From: Wenzhouxiangella sp. AB-CW3
Lineage (GTDB): Bacteria > Pseudomonadota > Gammaproteobacteria > Xanthomonadales > Wenzhouxiangellaceae
NCBI RefSeq assembly: GCF_014725735.1
Contig: NZ_CP061368.1
Span: 1,875,225-1,939,224 of the forward strand
DNA length: 64,000 nucleotides
Direction of reading: 5' to 3'
In this document: piece by piece, positions 38,895 to 47,194 of the stretch
Layout of the letters: each line of letters begins with the position of its first letter
Numbering within the stretch: position 1 is the first letter of the stretch
Notes under the pieces: model-generated
Told to the model about the DNA's origin: nothing
Databases searched by the model: none
Seen by the model: the letters and a program-made list of their open reading frames with translations, nothing else
Made by a program: the position numbers and the translations under genes

Positions 38895-40046
38895 ATGAGC
38901 AAGTTCACGAGAATCTACTGGCGTTCGTCCCGTGTTCCGGCCTGGGGCCTGGTGTGCCTGGCGGTTGCTGCCTTGCTGGCGCTGGTCATTGCCGAGTTCG
39001 TGCAGAAGCGCGACCCGGTGGTGGAAGCCGCCTATGCCGAGATGGTGGCGGCCTCGCGCGCGATGCGCGACGGCATCGAGGTGATTCGCCCGGCGCGCGG
39101 GCAGGTGCTGCCGATCAACCCGGAGTTCGACCCGCAACGCTCGGGGCTGATTGGCGTGGCCTCGAGCATGGTCACCACCACGCGCGGTGGTCGGCAGGCC
39201 AAGCAGACCACCATCAATCCCAACTGGGGTGCGGTGGCGGTCAAGTTGATGCGCCAGGCCGGGGTGGAAGAAGGCGACACGGTGGCGGTGACCGTTTCCG
39301 GTTCGTTTCCGGCATTGAACCTGGCCGTCTATGCCGCGCTGGAAGCGATCGGGGCCGAGCCCATCATCATCGCCTCGGCCTCGTCCTCGCAGTGGGGCGC
39401 CAACGTGCCCGACATGCTGTGGCTGGACATGGAAGAGCTGCTTCGCCAGGAAGGCGTGATTTCCCTGCGCCCGGTAGCCATCTCGGTGGGCGGCGCGGAA
39501 GACCGGGGCACCGACCTGTTGCCCGAAGGCGTGGAGCATATTCGCTCACGCATCAACGCCTCCGGCATTCCCCTGCTCGACCCGGGCGGCTACGCCGAGG
39601 CGGTGGCCGATCGCATCGCCCTGTTTCGCGAGCAGGCCGACGGCCGGCCGATCAAGGCATTCATCAATGTCGGCGGCGGCGCCACCATTGTCGGACCGCC
39701 GGGCATCGACCGGCATTTTTCCTCCGGGCTGTCGCGCGCGGCACCGGCCCGCGCGCATGCCGTGGAAACGGTGATGGGATATTTCCTGCGCGAAGGCGTG
39801 CCCGCGATTCACTTCATCGGCATCAGCAACATGGCCCAGCGTCATGGATTGCCCATCGCGCCGGAAGAGGCGGTGTCGGTGGGCAGTGGCGGCATTTACA
39901 CCGCCGGCACCTACCGCCGCGGCCTGGCGGTGTTTCTGGGGCTTTTGCTGATCGGCCTGACCTGGCTGATGGTTCACTCCGCCGGCATCACCAGCTTTTT
40001 CGGGGGGCGGCAGGATTCGGAGGGCAGCCGGCGGCCGATGGTTTGA
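38895..40046 (+). CDS. pgsW: Poly-gamma-glutamate system protein PgsW
   Basis: 383 residues starting ten bases past pgsC with GGAGGAG. A signal anchor (VPAWGLVCLAVAALLALVIA) precedes a periplasmic region with SGLIGVASSMVTTTRGG, VSGSFPALNLAVYAALEAIGAEPI, FINVGGGATIVG, and a second helix (AVFLGLLLIGLTWLM) near the end. This order matches the family described as poly-gamma-glutamate system protein (TIGR04332), found in loci that lack pgsA. Its role is not established; it may replace PgsA/CapA. Confidence 0.83.
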   Translation: MSKFTRIYWRSSRVPAWGLVCLAVAALLALVIAEFVQKRDPVVEAAYAEMVAASRAMRDGIEVIRPARGQVLPINPEFDPQRSGLIGVASSMVTTTRGGRQAKQTTINPNWGAVAVKLMRQAGVEEGDTVAVTVSGSFPALNLAVYAALEAIGAEPIIIASASSSQWGANVPDMLWLDMEELLRQEGVISLRPVAISVGGAEDRGTDLLPEGVEHIRSRINASGIPLLDPGGYAEAVADRIALFREQADGRPIKAFINVGGGATIVGPPGIDRHFSSGLSRAAPARAHAVETVMGYFLREGVPAIHFIGISNMAQRHGLPIAPEEAVSVGSGGIYTAGTYRRGLAVFLGLLLIGLTWLMVHSAGITSFFGGRQDSEGSRRPMV

Positions 40047-40089
40047 GTCGCGCCGGCAATCGAAGCCGTGCCTGGATTTAGCGTGCGAG

Positions 40090-40125
40090 GCCCCGGATAA
40101 TCGCGCGGGGCGCGATTTCCGGGGC
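40090..40125. terminator. Hairpin between pgsW and S9 peptidase gene
   Basis: Nearly perfect inverted repeat (GCCCCGG..ATCGCGC and GCGCGATTTCCGGGGC, one bulge) between two convergent genes. There is no T-run on either side, so factor-independent release is unsure. It could serve both transcripts. Confidence 0.5.
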
Positions 40126-40160
40126 GACGGTGGGTTGTGGGGCGGGTGTTTTTGGCGGTG

Positions 40161-42230
40161 TTACTGCTCGGACTTTACCGCTTCGCCATCGACGCGTTGC
40201 CATTGGCTGTACCAGTCGTCCATGTAGAGCAGCGTGCGGATGGCGTTGGAGGGACGGGTCCTTCCCGTGCCATGAAACTCTTCGCGGAAGCGCAGCATTC
40301 TCACGGGCACGTCGAGGACCTTGAGCGCGGCAAAGTATTCCTCGGTCTGGGTCATCGGTGTGCGCAGGTCGAGCTCGCCGGTCATGAGCAGGGTTGGCGT
40401 GGTCACGTTGCCGACATACATGATCGGCGATTGTTCGAGCCAGCGGGTTGGGTCTTCCCAGAAAGGTTCCTTGAAGAAACTCTGGGTAAAGAACGGGATG
40501 TCGGTCGTGCCGAACATGCTCATCCAGTTGGTGACCGGACAGCGAACCGCGGCGGCGGCGAAGCGATCGGTATGGCCAATCATCCAGCTCGACAGCACGC
40601 CCCCGCCCGAGCAGCCACCGACATACTTGCGGCTGGTGTCGACCCAGTCGCGATCAACCATTTCGTCGACGAAGGCCATCAGGTCTTCATGGTCGACGCC
40701 GGGGTAGCGGAAGTTGATTCCACGGGCGAACTCTTCACCGTAGCTGGTTGAGCCCCGCGGGTTGGTGTAGAGCACCAGGTATCCCATGCCGGCCCAGACC
40801 TGGTAGTTGAAGTTGAAGCCGGCGGTGTAGTCGGCGAAGGGACCGCCGTGTATCTCCATCAGTAGCGGGTACTGCTTTTCCGGATCGAAATTGGGGGGCT
40901 TGACCACCCAGCCGTGAATATCCGTGCCGTCAGCCGACTGGGTCCAGAATTCTTCCACTTCGGCCAGTTCAATGGTGCTGAACAGTTCGTCATTCAGGTT
41001 TGTAAGCTGATTGATCTGCGAACCTTCACGCAGTCTGAAGCTCACGACATCCGGCGGTGATTGCGGGCCGGTTCGAACACCGACCCCAAAGGGTCGACGT
41101 ACATCGGCCACCGAAGTCAGGGAAACCAGGTGATGGCCGTCGGTAATGTCTCGAATGGCTCCGGACAGGGGGATATGGCGAATATTGCGAGTGCCGTGAT
41201 GGGTGACGACTGCGTACACTCCCCTGCTGTCGGAAGCCCAGTGCACATTGCTGACCAGCCGATCGAGGTCCTCGGTCAGATTGCGCTTGTTCGAGCCGTC
41301 CAGGTCGATCACGTGAAGGTAGGGCTGCGAATAGGTGTCGGGCTGGTCCGGATAGCCCAGGAAGGCAACTCGGCGGCCGTCCGGGGAAACTACCGGGTTG
41401 GTCCAGAAGCCGACTTCCTCGGTGATTTGCCGAATATCTCCCGACGCCCGGTCCAGCGCGTACAGGTGGGAGCGGCGATACACGGAATCCCAGTCACCCT
41501 TCCAGCCGTCGAAGACGATGCTCTGGCCATCCGGGGTAAACGAGAAATTGACCGAGCCGACCAATCCATCGAAGCGAGAGCCGACGTTCCACTCGCCACT
41601 GGTGAGCTGACGGACAGCGCCGCCGTTGGCCGAGACCTGGAACAGATGCATGAAGCCACGGTCCATGAAGCCCTGGAAATCCTGGCGGTAGTGCAGATCA
41701 TCGATGACTCGCGGCCCTTCGGTCCAGGAGGCGCCCGATGGTGGCGACGGCATGGAGACTTCCCATGTCGTGGGTTCGGGCACCAGGGCGCCGAATACGA
41801 TTTGCTTGCCGTCCGGGGTCCATTGCGGATCGCGGGGGCGTTCATCCAACCGCGTGATCTGGCTGGTAGCGCCTTCTGCATCCATCCAGCGGACGAAGAG
41901 CTGGGTCGACTCCTCATCGTCTTCGGCCAGGTAGAGAATACGGGTCCCGTCCGGTGACCAGCGCGGAGAGCTGCCCTCGGCAAGAAAGCGCTGGCGCTCG
42001 CCATCGGCATCCATGACCCACAGGGCCGTTTGCCAGCGATCCTTGCGATCGTCGACCCAGCGGCGGGTATAGACGATCTGGCTGCCGTCGGGCGAGACCT
42101 GGGGATCACCCGCGGTTTCGTACTGCAGCAGCGCCTCGGCGGCGAGCACATCACTTTCATCGGCTGCCAGCGGCGACAGCACAAAAACACACAGAATAGG
42201 CAGAAGAAGAACTGAAATAAAACGGGGCAT
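40161..42230 (-). CDS. S9-family serine peptidase (prolyl oligopeptidase type)
   Basis: 689 residues from ATG 42230, with a signal peptide (ISVLLLPILCVFVLSPLAA). WD-like beta-propeller repeats (YLAEDD, SPRWSPDGTRI, PQWTPDGKQIV) form the first two thirds. The hydrolase domain has GGCSGGG as nucleophile elbow, Asp in TGELDLRTPMTQ and His in REEFHGTGRTR. It likely cuts peptides in the periplasm. A longer frame upstream to 42347 has no secretory start. Confidence 0.92.
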   Translation of the reverse strand: MPRFISVLLLPILCVFVLSPLAADESDVLAAEALLQYETAGDPQVSPDGSQIVYTRRWVDDRKDRWQTALWVMDADGERQRFLAEGSSPRWSPDGTRILYLAEDDEESTQLFVRWMDAEGATSQITRLDERPRDPQWTPDGKQIVFGALVPEPTTWEVSMPSPPSGASWTEGPRVIDDLHYRQDFQGFMDRGFMHLFQVSANGGAVRQLTSGEWNVGSRFDGLVGSVNFSFTPDGQSIVFDGWKGDWDSVYRRSHLYALDRASGDIRQITEEVGFWTNPVVSPDGRRVAFLGYPDQPDTYSQPYLHVIDLDGSNKRNLTEDLDRLVSNVHWASDSRGVYAVVTHHGTRNIRHIPLSGAIRDITDGHHLVSLTSVADVRRPFGVGVRTGPQSPPDVVSFRLREGSQINQLTNLNDELFSTIELAEVEEFWTQSADGTDIHGWVVKPPNFDPEKQYPLLMEIHGGPFADYTAGFNFNYQVWAGMGYLVLYTNPRGSTSYGEEFARGINFRYPGVDHEDLMAFVDEMVDRDWVDTSRKYVGGCSGGGVLSSWMIGHTDRFAAAAVRCPVTNWMSMFGTTDIPFFTQSFFKEPFWEDPTRWLEQSPIMYVGNVTTPTLLMTGELDLRTPMTQTEEYFAALKVLDVPVRMLRFREEFHGTGRTRPSNAIRTLLYMDDWYSQWQRVDGEAVKSEQ

Positions 42231-42353
42231 GGCATCTCCGAAGATGACGGTGGGAAGCCGCAGAATAATTGGACACCTCCCGCCGGTCAATGTCAGAACT
42301 TTGTCATCGCGCAATTGGCCGCCAATTGTTTGTCTCCCTTGAAGCAAGGACTG

Positions 42354-43616
42354 TCACTTGCTGCCCGGTCCCGGCTCGACTTCCTGAAACTCAGGATCGG
42401 GCTCTATCTCCGGTGACAGATCCCCTTGAAGATTGAACATTGCGGGAATGCACTCGGCCGGTTGCGGGCGCGAAAAGAAATAGCCTTGCAGGTGGTCGAA
42501 CCCCAGTTGAGTGCCTATGGCCAGTTGTTCCTCGGTTTCCAGGCCTTCGGCCACGGTGGGCAGTCCCAGTGAGCGGGCCAGCGCCACCACGCCACGTGCC
42601 AGCGCCTGGCTTTCTTTCGATGGGCCCAGATCGCTGATCAGACTGCGGTCGATCTTGAGTGTGTCGACGGTGAATCGGTTCAGATAAGACAGGGACGACC
42701 ACCCTGTTCCAAAGTCATCAATGGCCAGAACCACCCCCAGGTTCTTCAGTTGGCGAAGAGTAAATGCCGCTCCCTCCATGGCCAGCACACCCTCGGTAAG
42801 CTCGATGTGCAGCAGATGTGCCGGCAGCTTGTACTGTTCAAGGGTATCGGCAATGCGACGGGCAAGTTCCGGACGCTCTAGATCGCGCGCCGAAAGGTTG
42901 ATGGCCACAAACCACGGCTCGGCACCCGCTGCCTCGGCCTGTTGTTGCCAGGCAGCCGCTTGCCGGCAGGCGCTGTCGATGACGAAATCCGACAGGTCAT
43001 GAATCAGGCTGCAGTCTTCGGCTACGTCCATGAAATGCACCGGCGACAGCACCCCACGTTTGGGATGTCTCCAGCGCAGCAAGGCTTCGACACCCACAAA
43101 GCGCTGCTTGCCGGTGGAGTGTATTGGTTGGTAGACCAGAAAGAACTCGTCTCGGGCCAGGGCATGCCGAAGGCGAAGCTCGGCGTTCCTGAAATGAATC
43201 TCTTCTGACAGTGGACGAACAGCCGGCGCCAGCAGCCAGCCACTGATCTGCCCGATACCGATGAAGAAACCGGCTCGAGTGAGCCACTTGTCCGTCTCCT
43301 GGAAAGTCCCCAGGGCAACCGACTCGAAAGTCAGTGGCCCGGCCAGAATGGCGGAGACAACACTGACGATCAGTGCTGCCAACGGCCCGAAGCGCGTGGC
43401 CGCGAAAAGTATCGGAATGTAATACCAATGTGGAACCATCTGCGCCGCGCCACCGGACCAGTAGACCAGCAGCCAGGAGGCCAGCAGCAAGGCCAAGATG
43501 ATGGCGATCGCCAGCCATGGCGAAACGGAAACGGACGCCCGCAGTGCATGGCGCGAAAAAGGATACTCCCAGTTGCCCGGAGCAGGGGAAGGGGCACGGG
43601 AATCGTAAGGCATCAC
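42354..43616 (-). CDS. Membrane EAL-domain c-di-GMP phosphodiesterase
   Basis: 420 residues. The N-terminal 130 contain three or four membrane helices (PWLAIAIILALLLASWLLVYW, LAALIVSVVSAILAG), a DUF4118-like sensory region. The EAL domain (about 150-390) has EALLRW, NLSARD, the catalytic base region AIDDFGTGWSSLSYL and TVAEGLET, all as in active enzymes. It would degrade c-di-GMP in the cytoplasm in response to a signal at the membrane. It has an acidic Pro-rich tail. Confidence 0.92.
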   Translation of the reverse strand: MMPYDSRAPSPAPGNWEYPFSRHALRASVSVSPWLAIAIILALLLASWLLVYWSGGAAQMVPHWYYIPILFAATRFGPLAALIVSVVSAILAGPLTFESVALGTFQETDKWLTRAGFFIGIGQISGWLLAPAVRPLSEEIHFRNAELRLRHALARDEFFLVYQPIHSTGKQRFVGVEALLRWRHPKRGVLSPVHFMDVAEDCSLIHDLSDFVIDSACRQAAAWQQQAEAAGAEPWFVAINLSARDLERPELARRIADTLEQYKLPAHLLHIELTEGVLAMEGAAFTLRQLKNLGVVLAIDDFGTGWSSLSYLNRFTVDTLKIDRSLISDLGPSKESQALARGVVALARSLGLPTVAEGLETEEQLAIGTQLGFDHLQGYFFSRPQPAECIPAMFNLQGDLSPEIEPDPEFQEVEPGPGSK

Positions 43617-43716
43617 GATCCTCCATCAGTTTGGCTGATTTTCACCCCGGCATGCCCCTTCCCAAGTCATGCCGGACTACAGCACTACCCTATCACAGGT
43701 TGTAAGAACATCCAGT

Positions 43717-43917
43717 TCACGGCCGTGTATCGTCCCGTTCGTTGTCCGGGTGTTGAGTGTCGCTCTGGAATGATCCGAAAACCACCGCCAGGATGACGGC
43801 GATTGCTGGGCCGGCAGCGATGCCCAGCGCCATGTTGTTCATGGCGGTTCCGAACAGGATCCCAAGTACGATGCCAATGCCCGCGCAGATTGCGATCCGT
43901 GAATTCTTGCTGTGCAT
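43717..43917 (-). CDS. Small membrane protein
   Basis: 66 residues with two Gly/Ala-rich membrane helices (IAICAGIGIVLGILFGTAMN and LGIAAGPAIAVILAVVFGSF) and a short charged tail. It looks like a glycine-zipper membrane protein. I do not recognise a family. The stop lies about 100 bp below the EAL gene start; the next gene upstream (43947) is 30 bp away on the same strand, so they may be one transcript. Confidence 0.5.
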   Translation of the reverse strand: MHSKNSRIAICAGIGIVLGILFGTAMNNMALGIAAGPAIAVILAVVFGSFQSDTQHPDNERDDTRP

Positions 43918-43946
43918 GATTACGAATGCGGCCGGAACGATGGCGA

Positions 43947-45059
43947 TCAGTTCATGTGCTGATCAAAGAATCGCACTACCCTATCGGCCGCATTCTGATG
44001 GATATCGTCACGGCTGCCGCCACCATCGCGACAGAACATGCCCAGTCGTTCGCGGCCGCTGTCGGTACAGCGGGACAGGAAGCTGTAATGCCCCGCATCT
44101 TCCAGGACATGGAGTTCGGCACCTTCGATGTGGTCGGCGAAGTGTCGGGCGTTGGTTTCCACCGGTGCGATGTCGTCATTGGCCGCGCCCAGGATGCCAA
44201 CGGGGATGACGATCGGCATCAGGCCCAATTCGGTAAAGGCGCCGCCCAAGGCCGGAGCGATGGCATACACGGCGGCAAAACGATCATCGCGAAAAGAAGA
44301 GTCGTGTTCGGCCAGCGACTCCTGAACGTGTGGTTCATTCAGCACCTCCGCCATGGCCGAGGGGGCGCCGGGGAATTCCTCCTGGGGGTCGCAGGTGGCG
44401 TCGCGCTCGGGCCCGTCACAGAATGCCTCGAAAGCCTCCAGGCTGGTCAGGCCACCGGCCAGGGAGATGACGGTATATCCACCCAGGGAAAACCCGGCTG
44501 CTCCGACGCGCATGGGGTCGATGCGGTCGGCAAATTCGGAGTCTTCCAGCAGGTGGTCGAGTACCGCCGACAGGTCGCGGGTTCGCTCCCACCAGAGCAA
44601 AAAGCCTTCCGGTGCGTAGTTCTCGCCGGCAGAGGTATTGCCGTGATGGTTGACGGCGGCAACGATGTAGCCATTCTCGGCCAGAACCGTGGCCAGCCAC
44701 ATCAGGTGAATACCGGCCCCGCCCGTGCCATGTGATAGCAACACCAGGGGGTAACGATCCTCGGACTCGGACAAGGACGGATTGCCCTGTGCCCGACCAG
44801 CGACGAACAGCGGGTCTTCCGGGTTGCCGACGGTGACCTCGAAGCTGTCCTGGGTGGCATCGGTCGGATACCAGACCGTGGTTCTCAAGGGGCGCTGCTC
44901 ATCGCCGCCCCATTCGGTTCGCTCCGGGTCGGTGAAATCGCGCTCGGTCATGCCCACCGGCTTGACCGCCGCTTCCGACTCGTCTGGATCCGGCGTCGCG
45001 CCACACACACCGCTGGCCAGGAACAGTGCGGAGAACAGGACTGGCAGCAATCGGGTCAT
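43947..45059 (-). CDS. Secreted alpha/beta hydrolase (dienelactone hydrolase-like)
   Basis: 370 residues from ATG 45059 (MTRLLPVLFSALFLASGVCG, signal peptide). PLVLLSHGTGG is the oxyanion turn, AGFSLGGYTVISL is the nucleophile elbow with Ser, LGAANDDIAPVETN holds the acid and EDAGHYSFL the His. A cap with Cys pairs (FCDGPERDATCDP, RCTDSGRERLGMFCRD) suggests disulfides. It is similar to PAF-acetylhydrolase-like proteins, with substrate unknown. Confidence 0.85.
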   Translation of the reverse strand: MTRLLPVLFSALFLASGVCGATPDPDESEAAVKPVGMTERDFTDPERTEWGGDEQRPLRTTVWYPTDATQDSFEVTVGNPEDPLFVAGRAQGNPSLSESEDRYPLVLLSHGTGGAGIHLMWLATVLAENGYIVAAVNHHGNTSAGENYAPEGFLLWWERTRDLSAVLDHLLEDSEFADRIDPMRVGAAGFSLGGYTVISLAGGLTSLEAFEAFCDGPERDATCDPQEEFPGAPSAMAEVLNEPHVQESLAEHDSSFRDDRFAAVYAIAPALGGAFTELGLMPIVIPVGILGAANDDIAPVETNARHFADHIEGAELHVLEDAGHYSFLSRCTDSGRERLGMFCRDGGGSRDDIHQNAADRVVRFFDQHMN

Positions 45060-45181
45060 CAGTGATCCGGATGTTTGATTCTGCAACGATTCTAACAGCT
45101 CAAACCTTGATATGACTCAACCGGTGTGATCCGGCAAATGGGTAGCCTTGAAAGGAATTGCGGCAGTGACTCCGGCACCCC

Positions 45182-45958
45182 ATGTATCCCGAAGATCATA
45201 AACCTGCAGAATCAGCACAAGCCCATAGCCCCGAAAAGCGAGGCCGGGCTGGCGTCAGCGGTGTACGCGGTCTGAATCAGGCCTGGTCTCCGCCCGTCGA
45301 TATCATCCGTGACGACAATGAGTACATTGTCGAGTGCGATTTGCCCGGGCTGGCCCTGGGGCAGATCGAGGTGGTGCTTGACCGCGATATGCTCATGATA
45401 CAAGGCCTAAGAACCACCGGCAGCGAGCGGACCGAACGCTGTGAGCGCCAGGAACGCTTTTCCGGCCGCTTTCTGAGAAGTTTCAGGCTGCCGACCGACT
45501 GTAGACCGGGAGCTTCCACGATCAGCCTGGATGCCGGCGTGCTGGTTGTCAGACTTCACCGGGTCAGCAGAACGGAGGGTGCCTCGATTCCTGGCGGCTT
45601 CCAGGCAATGGGCACTCTGCCTCTGTTATCAGATTCTTTACGTCACCGCTTTGATTCGGCCTGGCAACCGCCCGTCGATCTGACCGGCTCGGACACGTGC
45701 TACCACGCGGTGATTGAAATGCCAGGGGTGCGCCCAGCCGACGTGCTGGTTCTGGCGGTCGGCCGCACCCTCGTGGTGCGCACGGTCCGCCATCGTCCCC
45801 TGTTGCACCAGCATGGCATGCCGCATCGCCAGGAGCGCTTCTTCGGCGCCATCGATCTGCGGATGACCTTGCCCCCGGATGCTGCGGCTCATGCGTTTTC
45901 CTGGACCCTGGAGCGCGGCACCCTGAACCTGGCAGTGCCTCGCCGACTGGTATACTAA
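45182..45958 (+). CDS. Small heat-shock protein with two alpha-crystallin domains
   Basis: 258 residues. The first domain (about 36-128) is a standard Hsp20 core: WSPPVDIIRDDNEYIVECDLPGLALGQIEV, then RQERFSGRFLRSFRLP and VLVVRLHR. The second (about 160-255) repeats the pattern: WQPPVDLTGSDTCYHAVIEMPGVRPADV, HRQERFFGAIDLRMTLP and GTLNLAVPRR. Fused double sHSPs are rare. It would hold unfolding proteins in the cytoplasm. The final Tyr and TAA stop are made by the left end of the adjacent MITE, so the native end may be lost. Confidence 0.85.
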   Translation: MYPEDHKPAESAQAHSPEKRGRAGVSGVRGLNQAWSPPVDIIRDDNEYIVECDLPGLALGQIEVVLDRDMLMIQGLRTTGSERTERCERQERFSGRFLRSFRLPTDCRPGASTISLDAGVLVVRLHRVSRTEGASIPGGFQAMGTLPLLSDSLRHRFDSAWQPPVDLTGSDTCYHAVIEMPGVRPADVLVLAVGRTLVVRTVRHRPLLHQHGMPHRQERFFGAIDLRMTLPPDAAAHAFSWTLERGTLNLAVPRRLVY

Positions 45959-46205
45959 TGAGGTCGTTAATCAGCAGACATTCAGCTTGTCTCTCAGCGT
46001 TCGTGGCAAGGCGTCGGCGCGCAGGTGTAGCGGGCGCCGAGAACGCAGCCCACGGACGCTGAGAGGCAAGCCCTGAGGGCGCTCCAGAGCCGGCCACCGG
46101 CTGCGTTCCGCTCACTTGACATAGTCCCACTATGCCGGCGCTCGCGCGCCTTGCCGGTGGCCGGCTCTGAAGCGCTGAATGTCTGCTGATTAACGGCCTC
46201 ATTAG
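45955..46205. repeat. MITE-like element with TA duplication (family 2)
   Basis: 251 bp with 32-bp terminal inverted repeats (45955-45986, 46174-46205; one mismatch) and a TA on each side (45953-45954, 46206-46207), as in IS630/mariner-like insertions. The inside is GC-rich with a CATAGT-type palindrome. A related right end is at 5983-6002, and an inverted half is part of the chimera at 55354-55566. No coding capacity. Confidence 0.83.
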
Positions 46206-46281
46206 TAACGGTTACTGCACGGATAGGCTGGCCGTAGAATCTGTCACAATCTGTGAATACTTACTCAATGGAGAGTCGCTC

Positions 46282-46746
46282 ATGAAACCCAGGATTGTCG
46301 TATCCGGACTGGTTCTTGCCTGTGTCTTCTTTCTTGCTGCTTGCGCAACACCCCACGGCCCGCGCGAGGAAACCGGCATGGTCATCGGCGGTATTCTCGG
46401 TGGTGTGCTCGGCTCCCAGGTCGGAAGTGGCCGTGGACGCGGCGTGGCGACCCTGGCCGGGATGATGGCAGGCGGCGCGATTGGTGGCGCCATCGGCCGC
46501 ACCATGGATGATGTGGATCGGATGAAGATGGCAACCACGCTGGAAACCACACGCACCGGCGTGGCATCGGAATGGGAGAACCCGGACACCGGCTATTACT
46601 ATCGCATGGAGCCGACCAGGACCTATGAATCACCCGAGGGCCCGTGTCGCGAGTATACGCTGGATGCCCAGATCGGCGGGCAGACCGAACAGGTTTACGG
46701 TACGGCCTGCCGACAGGCCGACGGCAGCTGGAAAATCCTGGACTGA
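46282..46746 (+). CDS. Glycine-zipper lipoprotein
   Basis: 154 residues. Lipobox FLAAC after a strong signal peptide, then a glycine zipper (GMVIGGILGGVLGSQVGSGRGRG and AGGAIGGAIGRTMDD) typical of the 17-kDa surface-antigen/SlyB group. A C-terminal domain (YYRMEPTRTYESPEGPCREYTLDA) has two Cys that may pair. It would sit in the outer membrane and help envelope stability. Confidence 0.88.
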   Translation: MKPRIVVSGLVLACVFFLAACATPHGPREETGMVIGGILGGVLGSQVGSGRGRGVATLAGMMAGGAIGGAIGRTMDDVDRMKMATTLETTRTGVASEWENPDTGYYYRMEPTRTYESPEGPCREYTLDAQIGGQTEQVYGTACRQADGSWKILD

Positions 46747-46840
46747 ACGATGGCCTGTCAGTATCCGGCTCCGTTTGTCGTAAGATGGGCTGAGTCCCGC
46801 ATTTGCGGGTTTGCCACACCATTACGGGAGATGTGTGTCC

Positions 46841-47074
46841 ATGGATACCCAAAATGACCAGAATGTCAGCCTCGGCAACTGGATGCTGACGCTGTTTCTA
46901 ACCTTTATCCCCATCGTCAACATCATCATGCTGATCGTGTGGGCCGTATCGGCCGGCACGCCGCCAAGCAAGCAGAACTGGGCGCGTGCCGCCCTGTTGT
47001 GGATGGCGATTTTCTTCGTCCTTTTCCTTGTCATGTCGATCATCGGCGGCATCGGACTGGCGACTTTGCAATAG
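46841..47074 (+). CDS. Small membrane protein with two helices
   Basis: 77 residues starting MDTQNDQNVSLGNWMLTLFLTFIPIVNIIMLIVWAVS. A soluble start, a hydrophobic helix, a short polar loop SAGTPPSKQNWARA, and a second helix (LLWMAIFFVLFLVMSIIGGIG). The shape matches small proteins seen widely without known function. GGGAG lies about 11 bases upstream of ATG 46841. Confidence 0.7.
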   Translation: MDTQNDQNVSLGNWMLTLFLTFIPIVNIIMLIVWAVSAGTPPSKQNWARAALLWMAIFFVLFLVMSIIGGIGLATLQ

Positions 47075-47086
47075 CCTCTTCCACAT

Positions 47087-47117
47087 ACGCCCCCGGGATA
47101 CGGCTGCCCGGGGGCGT
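47087..47117. terminator. Hairpin after the small membrane protein gene
   Basis: Perfect 11-bp stem (ACGCCCCCGGG / CCCGGGGGCGT) with a 9-base loop, 12 bp after the stop. No T-run follows, though GTTGGGTGGTTGGTTTC is T/G-rich. Confidence 0.6.
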
Positions 47118-47194
47118 GCGTTGGGTGGTTGGTTTCACGCGCCCCGGGTAGGCTAGTGGGCCATGCGGCAAGTTAGGTAACACTCAGAGTCAAT

